From: Neotamlana sargassicola
Lineage (GTDB): Bacteria > Bacteroidota > Bacteroidia > Flavobacteriales > Flavobacteriaceae
Length of the DNA: 64,000 nt
NCBI RefSeq assembly: GCF_020523965.1
Contig: NZ_JAJAPX010000002.1
Span: 310,001 to 374,000, forward strand
Direction: 5' to 3'
Under the pieces are notes generated by a model. The model saw only the letters and a program-made list of their open reading frames with translations, was not told the DNA's origin and ran no database searches. The translations under genes were made by a program, and so were the position numbers. Positions 1 to 8,684 of the stretch are shown here, in pieces (position 1 is the stretch's first letter; the number at the start of each line of letters is the position of its first letter).

Positions 1-2688
1 CCTGGGCTAAATGTAACAATAAATTCTGGTGCACCTAATGCAGAACCGAGCTTAAATATTCGTGGGTTTACAGGTATTAATGCTTCAGCAGCTCCATTAG
101 TATTGATTGATGGGGTGCCGCAGGACATTAGATTTGTTAACCCTAACGATGTAGAAAGCATATCGGTGTTAAAAGATGCAGCAGCTTCGGCCATTTATGG
201 GTCTCGTGCACCAAATGGGGTAATATTAATTACTACAAAATCTGGTAAAAAAGGTCAAGGCATGCAAGTTAATTTCAGTACAACTTTAATTACAAGTTCT
301 CCTATAGGACTACCAGATCCTCAAGACAGTAATTTGGATGCCATACATAGAAATAATAGAAGATATAATTCGCAACAGGCGCCACTATTTACCGATGAGG
401 CTATAGAACGCATGAGGCAGTATATAGCAGGTGAAATAACCACTACAAATATTATTTTGCCTAACGGAAAATACGGAAGTGTTTACGAATATAATGCCAA
501 TAACAATCATTACGAGACGGGTTTTAGGCAAAACGTATTTAATAGACAAAACAATTTAAGTCTTAGTGGGGGAAGTGAAAAAACCACCTATTTTGCAAGT
601 CTAGGAGCAATAAATAATCAGGGAGTATACAATGGACCCAACGATTGGTTAAAAAGATATTCCTCTTTAATTAAAGTAAACACAGATGTTACAGATTGGC
701 TCAGCATAGGAGCGAGTTCAAAATATGGTAGGCAGATAGTGAATAGACCAAATATTTGGAATCAAGGGCAAAATGATGGTTCTGTGTTTAATTTGTTAGG
801 GTTTATTGGGAGCTTACCGGATTATGACGATAATGGATCTCCTAACGAGTTTTCTATTGTACCTAATTTAAACGGGCTTTCGGGTGGCGTACATAACACT
901 ATAGACGATTTATGGCTAACAGGTCAGTTTACTTTAAAACCTGTTAAGGGGCTTAGCATAAAAGGCGATTATAGCTGGAATGTAAATAATCAGCTTACTA
1001 CAGATACAGAAACTGTTTTTGGAAGCTATGATGCCGATGGAACACCAAAAAATAGTAGACGTAGCCCACCTGTCGATAAAATAGAAAAGACCGCTAGAAA
1101 CCAAACTTATCATAACTTAAATTTAGTTGCTACATATAAACTGAATTTAAAAAATCACGATTTTACTGCATTGGCAGGATATAACGAGGAGTTATTTAAA
1201 AACAATACGCTTTCAGCAGGTAACTCTTTGTTTTATACACAAACCACACAATCTATAAGTACCACCTATGGAGATAGTCCATTTGCCGATGATACTATTT
1301 ATGCATGGGCAACCAGAGGGTACTTTGGACGATTAACCTATAATTATAAAGAAAAATATTTACTCGATTTTAACGCCCGTTACGATGCGTCATCAAAGTA
1401 TTCACCAGAAACTCGTTGGGCATTTTTTCCATCCGTATCAGCAGGGTATAATATAGCGAAAGAAAATTTTTGGCCATTAAAAGATGCGGTAAGTATGTTT
1501 AAGATAAAAGGTTCTTGGGGTAAGTTGGGTAATAATTCTGCTGGAGGTAATTATACGTATTTGCCAACTTTGGGGACTAATAGTCAAACACCAGTACTGC
1601 TAGATGGTGGTAAATTACCATACGTTACTATGCCTGGTATTTTGTCTTCCGATCTTACTTGGACAAAACCCAGAACAATAGGTTTTGGTTTAGAAATAGC
1701 TGCGTTTAATAATAGGTTTACATTAGAATACGATTGGTATCAAAAAACGATTTATGATCAAATTGGTATAGCAGAGCAATATTCGGAAGTGCTAGGAACT
1801 AATCCTCCTAATAGAAACAATGCAGTTTCTGAGACACGTGGTTGGGAATTTAGTACAACATGGAGAGATAGAGCATTTAATATTAAAGAATCTCCACTTA
1901 ACTACAGTATACGCGCAGGAATTTCAGATTATATAGGTTATGTGGTTAAATATGAAGGAAGCGATTCTGGTTTAAGAAACCAATGGACACCAGGACAGGT
2001 GTTTGGTGAGTTGTATGGATGGACAAGCTCAGGCATTGCTCAAAATTCTGAGGCCTTCCAATCGCAAGCACTTTGGAGAAATGGCTGGTTTTACCCAGGA
2101 GATATCCTGTATGCCGACACTAATGGTGATGGCTTGGTAAATGATGGCCAAGGTGGTTATTGGTATGCTCAAGGCGATCGTAAACTTTTAGGGCATAATT
2201 ATGCGCGTTACCGTTATAATATTGCCTTAAATGCTAGCTGGAAAGGTTTTAGTATTTCAGCTTTGTTCGAAGGTGTGGGGAAACACACAAAGTATTCTAG
2301 GCAGAAGTTTTCGTATGGAGACAGAAACTTTTCCTCGGTACAAAACCAAGAGCGTGGTTATTGGAGTTTAAATAATCAAGATGCTTATTATCCGCGTGCT
2401 TACCATACAAATATAAATAATGACTACTTAAGGCTATCTAATGATCAATACGCCCTCAACTTGGCACACCTAAGAATAAAAAATGTTAATTTGAGCTATA
2501 GCTTACCTAGTGAGGTGCTTTCAAGAATTGGACTTCGAAACCTGTCTATTAATGTTAGTGGAGAGAATTTGGGTATGGTTTTTAATAAATCCAGAATAAA
2601 AGAATACGATCCTATTCAAATTGCAAACGATTTCCTAACCTATCCGCCATCGCGTATATTTTCTTTAGGTGTAAACGTAGGAATTTAA
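1..2688 (+). CDS. SusC-like TonB-dependent outer-membrane receptor, 5'-truncated by the window
   Basis: Outer-membrane receptor that imports oligosaccharides together with its SusD partner. The reading frame is open from base 1, so the signal peptide, the carboxypeptidase-regulatory-like domain and the start of the plug lie upstream; 895 residues are visible. The plug end is clear, with LNIRGF, VLIDGVP, SVLKDAAASAIYGSRAPNGV and ITTKSG within about the first 80 visible residues. The rest is a long beta-barrel with typical aromatic strands, ending in a terminal strand (SLGVNVGI) as expected for an outer-membrane barrel. The SusD-like gene starts 18 bases after the stop. A methionine codon at 103 exists, but it falls inside the plug and is not the start. 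The family call is firm; the substrate is not readable. Confidence 0.96.
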   Translation, partial: PGLNVTINSGAPNAEPSLNIRGFTGINASAAPLVLIDGVPQDIRFVNPNDVESISVLKDAAASAIYGSRAPNGVILITTKSGKKGQGMQVNFSTTLITSSPIGLPDPQDSNLDAIHRNNRRYNSQQAPLFTDEAIERMRQYIAGEITTTNIILPNGKYGSVYEYNANNNHYETGFRQNVFNRQNNLSLSGGSEKTTYFASLGAINNQGVYNGPNDWLKRYSSLIKVNTDVTDWLSIGASSKYGRQIVNRPNIWNQGQNDGSVFNLLGFIGSLPDYDDNGSPNEFSIVPNLNGLSGGVHNTIDDLWLTGQFTLKPVKGLSIKGDYSWNVNNQLTTDTETVFGSYDADGTPKNSRRSPPVDKIEKTARNQTYHNLNLVATYKLNLKNHDFTALAGYNEELFKNNTLSAGNSLFYTQTTQSISTTYGDSPFADDTIYAWATRGYFGRLTYNYKEKYLLDFNARYDASSKYSPETRWAFFPSVSAGYNIAKENFWPLKDAVSMFKIKGSWGKLGNNSAGGNYTYLPTLGTNSQTPVLLDGGKLPYVTMPGILSSDLTWTKPRTIGFGLEIAAFNNRFTLEYDWYQKTIYDQIGIAEQYSEVLGTNPPNRNNAVSETRGWEFSTTWRDRAFNIKESPLNYSIRAGISDYIGYVVKYEGSDSGLRNQWTPGQVFGELYGWTSSGIAQNSEAFQSQALWRNGWFYPGDILYADTNGDGLVNDGQGGYWYAQGDRKLLGHNYARYRYNIALNASWKGFSISALFEGVGKHTKYSRQKFSYGDRNFSSVQNQERGYWSLNNQDAYYPRAYHTNINNDYLRLSNDQYALNLAHLRIKNVNLSYSLPSEVLSRIGLRNLSINVSGENLGMVFNKSRIKEYDPIQIANDFLTYPPSRIFSLGVNVGI

Positions 2689-2706
2689 TAATAAAAAGCA
2701 AAAACA

Positions 2707-4563
2707 ATGAAACTAAAAATTTTATATACATTAGTAATTACAGGTTTGTTTTTTTCAATAACGGCCTGCGACGAAGAATTTCTAGACAGATATCCAGAAG
2801 ATTCTATGAGTGATGCTACATTCTTTACAAAACCTAGCGATTTCAAAACATATGTAAATGGGTTGTATAGTAGTGTTTTAGGAGCTAGACATGTTACAAG
2901 CGCTGGCGAAAATGGTACCGATAATTTTTTAATGGAAACAACCGGCGGTAACGAAATGAAGCATTCTGAAAGTGGTGCTGCCGATGAAACAAATAACACC
3001 TGGAATAACAACTACGACAATATTCGTAGAGTTAACTATGTGTTAAATAGTATAGATAAATTGGAAGCCAGAGACGAGGAAGCTGATCAATATATAGGGG
3101 AAGCCTATTTTATTAGAGCATGGCATTATTTTACTTTACTTCAAACTTTTGGTGGTGTACCATATATTGACGAGGTATTAGGGACTGATAGCGAAGCGCT
3201 TTTTAAAACAAGGGACAGCCGTGATTTTATTGCCAGCAAAATTATAGAAGATTTAGATATGGCAATAGAACTTATGAATTGGAAAAATGAAGGTTTTGCT
3301 GTTGCGCCTCGTATAAACAAAGAAAGTGCTTTAGCTTTTAAAACAAGGGTAGCTTTGTACGAAGGTAGCTGGGAGTATTACCACGGAAGAAAAAATACAC
3401 TATTTAAAGTAGAAGGTAATGACGGTCTAGACTTTTTGCGTGAAGTTGTTGATGCCGGAGATTTATTAATTGCCCACCAAGGAGACAATATTGATAAAGG
3501 TAGTGCAGGTTTTGAGTATTGGGACCTCTTCAACCAACAAGATTATAGTAGCCACGAAGGTGTGTTTTTGTACAAACATTTTGATATTCTTTTGGAGGTG
3601 TCTTCCCATCATAACGGAGGTATTGTTTCGTATTCGGGAGGATTAACTAAAGATGCCGTGTATAATTATTTAATGGCAGATGGTAAGCCTGAAGCTGTTT
3701 CTAGTGAAACTTACGATTATACGCAATTGAGTAGCCTTATTGCGTCCAGAGACCCTAGATTGGACCAAACTATTTATTCACCAGCAAGGGGTAATTTTTA
3801 TGATATAATGAGTCAATATTTTGTGCCGGCCGAAAATACTACGAAAGGACCTTATCAAGATTTGACTAATTCCTTTACTGGTAGAGGAGGATACAAAGTA
3901 TGGAAAGGCATGCTTGCCCACCAAGGTAACCGATCTGGAGATCAGCAAGATGAAATAATGATTCGCTACGCAGAAGCATTATTGAATTATGCAGAAGCAA
4001 AAGCTATTTTGGGAACCATTTCACAAACCGATATTGATAAGACAGTTAATGTGATTCGAGACAGAGTAGGTATGGTTGATTTAAATATAGGTGAAGCCAA
4101 TAGTTGGAGTGTTACTTATGATGTTTCGGACGGGTACGATCCTGCAGCTGCTAACATTTTGAATGAAATACGCCGCGAACGTCGTGTTGAATTAATATTG
4201 GAGAATTTTAGAAGAATGGACTTAAGACGTTGGGCTATTTATGAAGATGTTGTAAACGGGAATAAGCCAGTAGGAGCTTATTACCAAGAATTTGAAGATT
4301 TTTGGAATGATGATGCACGTGTACTTGCAGCGGGATATGATCAATCTCAGTTGGCTAGTCTTAGGTTAACCTTAGGAACTAACATTGACATTACCGGTGA
4401 AGATATTAATCCGCTTTGGAGAAATGCAGATTTCACCCCTACGGGAAGAGGTTACTATATCGACCCAGATAGAGATTACTTACAATCTATTCCTAGAAAT
4501 GAAATTAATTTTTATGAAACCGAAGGCGGTGTAATTCTAGAGCAGAACCCAGGCTGGTTCTAG
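2707..4563 (+). CDS. SusD/RagB-like glycan-binding outer-membrane lipoprotein
   Basis: Surface lipoprotein that caps the SusC-like barrel and helps to capture glycan. The 618-residue protein begins with a lipoprotein signal (hydrophobic run, then ITAC, cysteine near residue 21) followed by DEEFLDRYPED, a typical SusD opening. TPR-like segments follow (EAYFIRAWHYFTLLQTFGGVPYI near residues 130-155; RYAEALLNYAEAKA near 420). The conserved end includes EIRRERRVELILENFRRMDLRRW and IPRNEI. Its position directly after the SusC gene with an 18-base gap is the canonical SusCD order. The second SusD in this window (53089-54648) is a different family member with little obvious similarity beyond the fold, so the two receptor pairs probably bind different ligands. 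Confidence 0.96.
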   Translation: MKLKILYTLVITGLFFSITACDEEFLDRYPEDSMSDATFFTKPSDFKTYVNGLYSSVLGARHVTSAGENGTDNFLMETTGGNEMKHSESGAADETNNTWNNNYDNIRRVNYVLNSIDKLEARDEEADQYIGEAYFIRAWHYFTLLQTFGGVPYIDEVLGTDSEALFKTRDSRDFIASKIIEDLDMAIELMNWKNEGFAVAPRINKESALAFKTRVALYEGSWEYYHGRKNTLFKVEGNDGLDFLREVVDAGDLLIAHQGDNIDKGSAGFEYWDLFNQQDYSSHEGVFLYKHFDILLEVSSHHNGGIVSYSGGLTKDAVYNYLMADGKPEAVSSETYDYTQLSSLIASRDPRLDQTIYSPARGNFYDIMSQYFVPAENTTKGPYQDLTNSFTGRGGYKVWKGMLAHQGNRSGDQQDEIMIRYAEALLNYAEAKAILGTISQTDIDKTVNVIRDRVGMVDLNIGEANSWSVTYDVSDGYDPAAANILNEIRRERRVELILENFRRMDLRRWAIYEDVVNGNKPVGAYYQEFEDFWNDDARVLAAGYDQSQLASLRLTLGTNIDITGEDINPLWRNADFTPTGRGYYIDPDRDYLQSIPRNEINFYETEGGVILEQNPGWF

Positions 4564-4592
4564 CCTTTTGTATAACTTAAAATATAAAAAAA

Positions 4593-5048
4593 ATGAAAAA
4601 TATAAAGATTCAATTCGGGATTCTATTAGTTGCTTTGGTGTCACTTTGTTCATGTGAACCACGCATTGAAATGGATATGGAACAATGGGGTGATAATTCT
4701 CTTATTACCAACGTCCAAATAATGAAACTTGAAACACAGGATGGTGTTAAATTGGAAGAATATTATGTTGATGAAACAACTTTAACAGGTACAAGAAGAG
4801 TAGTTGTGTCTTCTGGTGCGGCTGCAGTGGATGAAGAGACACATACGGTTACAGTAAACTTAAGGGCCGGTGAAACTATAACAGGTTTAGCATTTTTAAT
4901 TTATCACTACGGAACCAAGGTAGAACCTCTAAATGGGGCTCCAACAGCAGGTATTATTGGTGATTTATCCACAGGGCCGTATACTTACCGCGTACATTCT
5001 GCAGATGGCAATTTTACAGACTGGACAATAACTGTTAATCAGTTGTAA
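4593..5048 (+). CDS. Small surface-type lipoprotein, possible glycan-binding accessory
   Basis: A 151-residue lipoprotein (signal ending LVSLCSC) that follows the SusD gene by 29 bases. After about 40 residues comes one Ig-like beta domain with the end pattern PYTYRVHSADGNFTDWTITVNQL (positions 4977-5045). That ending resembles the DUF5018 or cadherin-like modules common in PUL lipoproteins, in which a strand closes on a W-x-I-T-V motif. Proteins in this slot are often surface glycan-binding proteins. I see no catalytic motif. Its small size and single domain make a binding or scaffolding role likelier than enzymatic activity. Domain assignment is from recollection of the fold pattern and is tentative. 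Confidence 0.7.
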   Translation: MKNIKIQFGILLVALVSLCSCEPRIEMDMEQWGDNSLITNVQIMKLETQDGVKLEEYYVDETTLTGTRRVVVSSGAAAVDEETHTVTVNLRAGETITGLAFLIYHYGTKVEPLNGAPTAGIIGDLSTGPYTYRVHSADGNFTDWTITVNQL

Positions 5049-5115
5049 TACAGAATTTAATTCTTGAATCATTTATTATAGAGTTTAGTTAGTAATTAGT
5101 TTTAAGGTGGAGATG

Positions 5116-5134
5116 TGTAAGCTGTAAGCTTACA
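5116..5134 (+). terminator. Possible weak intrinsic terminator after the first SusCD operon
   Basis: An 8-bp stem (TGTAAGCT pairing with AGCTTACA) with a 3-base loop is followed by a pyrimidine-rich tract ending in five Ts at 5143-5147. It lies in the 208-base gap between the small lipoprotein gene and the first sulfatase. It could end the SusCD transcript or only attenuate it. I see no convincing TAnnTTTG-type promoter in the rest of the gap. Confidence 0.4.
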
Positions 5135-5256
5135 GTCTCTTCCTTTTTAATGAACCTGATGAAGTTATAATTACAGATATTCATTTTTTGGGCTTATAAT
5201 AGCTTGATAAGTGTTATTTCAATTTTTTTTTAAAAACAGAACTTTAACGATACAAT

Positions 5257-6684
5257 ATGTCGATTAATTTAATTTACAAGAGTTTAAAAATAGCGTCGTG
5301 TCATGCGTTAGTTTTACCAGTTTTGTTTTTGTTTTATGGTTGTTCGCAACCGTCAAAAAATATAGAAAAAACACCAAATTTCATTATCATTTTTACAGAC
5401 GATCAAGGTTATGGCGATTTAGGATGTTTTGGAGGAACCCACCTAAAAACACCGCACATCGATAACATGGCTTTAGAAGGTACAAAGCTAACTAGTTTTT
5501 ATGTAGCAGCGCCATTGTGCACACCGTCTAGAGCGGCATTAATGACAGGAAGCTATCCCAAAAGAATTGGTATGGCTAAACGCGTATTACTTGCGGCAGA
5601 TTCATTAGGGTTAAACCCAAATGAAATTACAATAGCAGAGGTTTTAAAAACTGTGGGTTACAAAACGGGAATGTTTGGTAAATGGCATTTAGGAGATCAG
5701 CCAGAGTTTTTACCAACAAAACAAGGTTTCGATGTTTTTTTTGGTATTCCATATAGTCATGATATACATCCGTTTCATCCAAATAAAAAGAAGTACAATT
5801 TTCCTTCGTTGCCTTTATTAGATGGAGATGTTGTAATTGAAGAGGATCCGGAGGCAGATTATTTAAATAAACGAATCACCGAGAAAGCGATTAGTTTTAT
5901 AGAAGAAAACAAAGACAATCCGTTTTTTGTTTACCTGCCACACACTAGTCCGCACAGACCGTTATTGGCTTCTCCAAAATTTATGAAAGATGCGCCAAAT
6001 GAAATTAAAGAAATTTTAAAAAATGAAGAAGGAGTAGATTATAAAACTAGAGATAAAATTTATCCGCAAACCATAGCTGAAATCGACTGGTCTGTAGGAC
6101 AAATTTTAGAAACCTTAAAAAAGCACGGTCTCGATAAAAATACCTTTGTAATTTTTACATCAGATAATGGGCCAAGTGTTGGTAGTGCTTTTCCTTTAAA
6201 AGGAAGAAAAGGGCAGACATTCGAGGGCGGAATGCGCATGCCAACCGTTGTTTGGTGGCCTGGTGTAATTCCTGCAAAAGCAGCAAATGATGAGGTTGTT
6301 ACAGCTATGGATTTGTTGCCCACATTTGCGAAGCTAAGTGGTGCACAAATTCCTAATGACAGAGTTATAGACGGGAAAGATGTTTTTAAGGTTATTCAAG
6401 GGAAAAGTAAAACCCCACACGAGTACTTTTTTTATCATAGTAAAGGTAATTTGGAAGCAGTTAGGTCTGGTAAATGGAAGCTTCGTATATCAGGAAAGCA
6501 GTCGCCAGCACTTTATAATTTAAACAACGATATTGGAGAAACTACTAATGTTATAAAATCGAATCCAGAAATTGAAAGCAAATTGCGCTTAGCTATTAAT
6601 GATTTTGAGAGTGAAATTAAAAATAATACTAGGCAAGTAGGCTATGTTAAAAATCCACAACCACTAATGTTAAAAACCTACTAG
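5257..6684 (+). CDS. Family S1 sulfatase (lipoprotein), CTPSR type
   Basis: Formylglycine-dependent sulfatase that hydrolyses sulfate esters, here probably on the PUL glycan. The 475-residue protein has a lipoprotein signal (LFYGC, cysteine near residue 29). The metal-binding start FTDDQGYGD, the maturation motif CTPSR with the cysteine at residue 88, GKWHLGD, a PHTSPHRP histidine region, FTSDNG and GRKGQTFEGGMRMP are all present, so it looks catalytically complete. It is closely similar along its length to the sulfatase at 34956-36365, sharing PEFLPTKQGFD and PYSHDI. It opens the long enzyme array after a 208-base gap. Sulfation position and subfamily cannot be given from sequence alone. Confidence 0.95.
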   Translation: MSINLIYKSLKIASCHALVLPVLFLFYGCSQPSKNIEKTPNFIIIFTDDQGYGDLGCFGGTHLKTPHIDNMALEGTKLTSFYVAAPLCTPSRAALMTGSYPKRIGMAKRVLLAADSLGLNPNEITIAEVLKTVGYKTGMFGKWHLGDQPEFLPTKQGFDVFFGIPYSHDIHPFHPNKKKYNFPSLPLLDGDVVIEEDPEADYLNKRITEKAISFIEENKDNPFFVYLPHTSPHRPLLASPKFMKDAPNEIKEILKNEEGVDYKTRDKIYPQTIAEIDWSVGQILETLKKHGLDKNTFVIFTSDNGPSVGSAFPLKGRKGQTFEGGMRMPTVVWWPGVIPAKAANDEVVTAMDLLPTFAKLSGAQIPNDRVIDGKDVFKVIQGKSKTPHEYFFYHSKGNLEAVRSGKWKLRISGKQSPALYNLNNDIGETTNVIKSNPEIESKLRLAINDFESEIKNNTRQVGYVKNPQPLMLKTY

Positions 6685-6770
6685 ACCCTACTGGTTTGAT
6701 ATCTTTGTTTATATTTGTTATAATTACTCTTGACCAACCTAAATTATTTAAATAATAAACTATTTAAAAA

Positions 6771-8666
6771 ATGAATAAAATTTTGTTATCTCTTATGTTT
6801 GTAATGGCTTTAGTTAGTTGCAAACAATCAGACTTATTGGAAATAACTGCGCCAAATGGCAAGCTTAAAATTGTTTTTAATAATGATGATAATCAGTTAA
6901 AATACAACCTTTACGAGGGCAATAAGAATATTATTTTAAATTCTGAAATCTCATTATTTCAAGAAGTAAACGTAGAGGTAACCAACGTTGCGATTAAAGA
7001 AGTTAATGACACTTGGAATCCTGTTTGGGGGCAATTCAGCGAAATAAAAAATCATTATAACGAGCTCGAAGTTTCTTTAAAATATCAAGGCACGCCAGCA
7101 ACCCTTTTTGCGAGGGTTTATAATAAAGGTATCGCTTTTCGATTTAAGACCGAAAACAATTCAACGGCAAATAACCCCGTTTTATTTATGGAATACAACA
7201 TGCCAGAAACAAGCGGCGTGTATTCACCTGCCGGAGAGGGACAACCTTACGGACCAATTGCTATTTCAAAATTAGGAGATCCGAAAGAAAATGGTAAAAA
7301 AAATAAAATAAAAATGCCATTGGTTATCGAGCATCCGTCTAATAAATATCTGTCACTTTTAGAATCCGATTTAATAAGTGCACCTGGGTTCGATGTTATT
7401 AACTTTACTTTAAATAAGGAAACGAATACGCTGGTTTCAAAAAATAATTTTAATGCCGATGGAAGTCAAATTACAACACCTTGGCGAATTATTCTTGTTG
7501 AAGATAAAGTAGGTGATTTACTCACTAACACCATTCCATTAAATGTGGCAGAACCAAATAAACTGGACGATACGTCATGGATTAAACCAGGAAAAACGTT
7601 GTGGGATTGGAGAGTTCATGGTTTTACAGCAAAGGATGGTTTTACCTATGGAATCGATAATGAAAGCTACTTCCGTTTTATCGATTTTGCTGCCAAAAAC
7701 GATATCGAATATTTTTTAATTGATGATGCATGGTATACTAAAGTTGAACCTGGTAAAATGACCATGTCCAACAAATTAGATTTAGAAAAAGTAGCCGATT
7801 ATGCCAAAGAAAAAGGCGTAGAATTAATTCTGTATTACGATCGACGTCAAGGAAATTACGGAGATGAAGCCTTGTTTCCGTATTACCAATCTTTAGGAAT
7901 GAAAGGTATAAAATATGGCTTTATGGGCACCAATGTACCTTTTACTCGAAATGCTATTAAAATGAGTGCTAAAAGCAATTTGCTAATAGATTTTCATGAC
8001 GGACCAGTACCGTTTACAGGAGTTACAAGAACATATCCTAACGCCATTACCAAGGAGTTTTGCCATGCACAACAAGATTCTAGACGTGCGTTTACGCCTA
8101 AAACATTTATTAGAATGGCTTTAATAAATGCGCTTCAAGGCCCTTTAGATATGAACAATGGTATTTTCGATATTTCAAGTGTTAATGCCGGCGAAAGAGA
8201 AAAAGGACCAAAAAAATTAAATTCATTACAAACTACGGTTGTTGCAGAAGCGGCTAGAACATTAATAATTTTTAGCGGACTGGTATGTATTCCAGATGCT
8301 CCCGAAGCCTATACAGAAAAACAAGATTTATTCGAATTTATAAAAGAAATGCCTGTTGGAAAATGGGACGAAACCAAAATATTGCACGCCAAAATGGATG
8401 CGTATATTTCTACGGCAAGACGACAAGGCGACGAATGGTTTATTGGCTCCGTGCATAACAATGGTGGCACGCTCGATATTGCTTTTGATTTTTTAGATGA
8501 TAATAAAAACTATAAAATCACCTATTACGAAGACACCAAAGAAACCAATAGCAAAACAAATCCTGAAGCTTACAAAATTAGGACCGAAACTATAAAAAAA
8601 GGAGCTATAGTTAAAGCAACCATGGTTGCGGGTGGCGGACATTGTATGTGGGTAAGACCGGAATAA
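6771..8666 (+). CDS. GH97-like glycoside hydrolase (lipoprotein) with atypical catalytic pattern
   Basis: Predicted alpha-glycosidase (GH97 includes alpha-glucosidases and alpha-galactosidases). The 631-residue length fits the family. It has a lipoprotein signal (MALVSC), an N-terminal beta-sandwich with APNGKLKIVF, then the barrel: WDWRVHGF, FLIDDAWY near residue 320, GIKYGFMG at 379-386, DFHDG at 407-411, RTYPN and GIFD at 464-467. Known retaining members carry an Asp nucleophile in a VDF-type motif; this protein has Gly383 there, as in the inverting SusB type. However, the position aligned to a SusB base Glu appears to be Asp410. Alignments are from memory, so the mechanism is uncertain. 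It stands between two sulfatases, 86 bases after the first and 18 before the next. Confidence 0.88.
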   Translation: MNKILLSLMFVMALVSCKQSDLLEITAPNGKLKIVFNNDDNQLKYNLYEGNKNIILNSEISLFQEVNVEVTNVAIKEVNDTWNPVWGQFSEIKNHYNELEVSLKYQGTPATLFARVYNKGIAFRFKTENNSTANNPVLFMEYNMPETSGVYSPAGEGQPYGPIAISKLGDPKENGKKNKIKMPLVIEHPSNKYLSLLESDLISAPGFDVINFTLNKETNTLVSKNNFNADGSQITTPWRIILVEDKVGDLLTNTIPLNVAEPNKLDDTSWIKPGKTLWDWRVHGFTAKDGFTYGIDNESYFRFIDFAAKNDIEYFLIDDAWYTKVEPGKMTMSNKLDLEKVADYAKEKGVELILYYDRRQGNYGDEALFPYYQSLGMKGIKYGFMGTNVPFTRNAIKMSAKSNLLIDFHDGPVPFTGVTRTYPNAITKEFCHAQQDSRRAFTPKTFIRMALINALQGPLDMNNGIFDISSVNAGEREKGPKKLNSLQTTVVAEAARTLIIFSGLVCIPDAPEAYTEKQDLFEFIKEMPVGKWDETKILHAKMDAYISTARRQGDEWFIGSVHNNGGTLDIAFDFLDDNKNYKITYYEDTKETNSKTNPEAYKIRTETIKKGAIVKATMVAGGGHCMWVRPE

Positions 8667-8684
8667 AATTTTAGATATTTAAAG

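Noticed and set aside
2685-3011. 108-residue minus-strand open frame over the SusD start
   Set aside because: It lies antisense to a firm SusD gene and has no recognisable domain or leader.
5081-5103. TTTAGTTAGTAAT-like stretch after the first lipoprotein gene, resembling the leader at 57758
   Set aside because: It is short, AT-rich and in a different position relative to a start codon, so it is likely coincidence.
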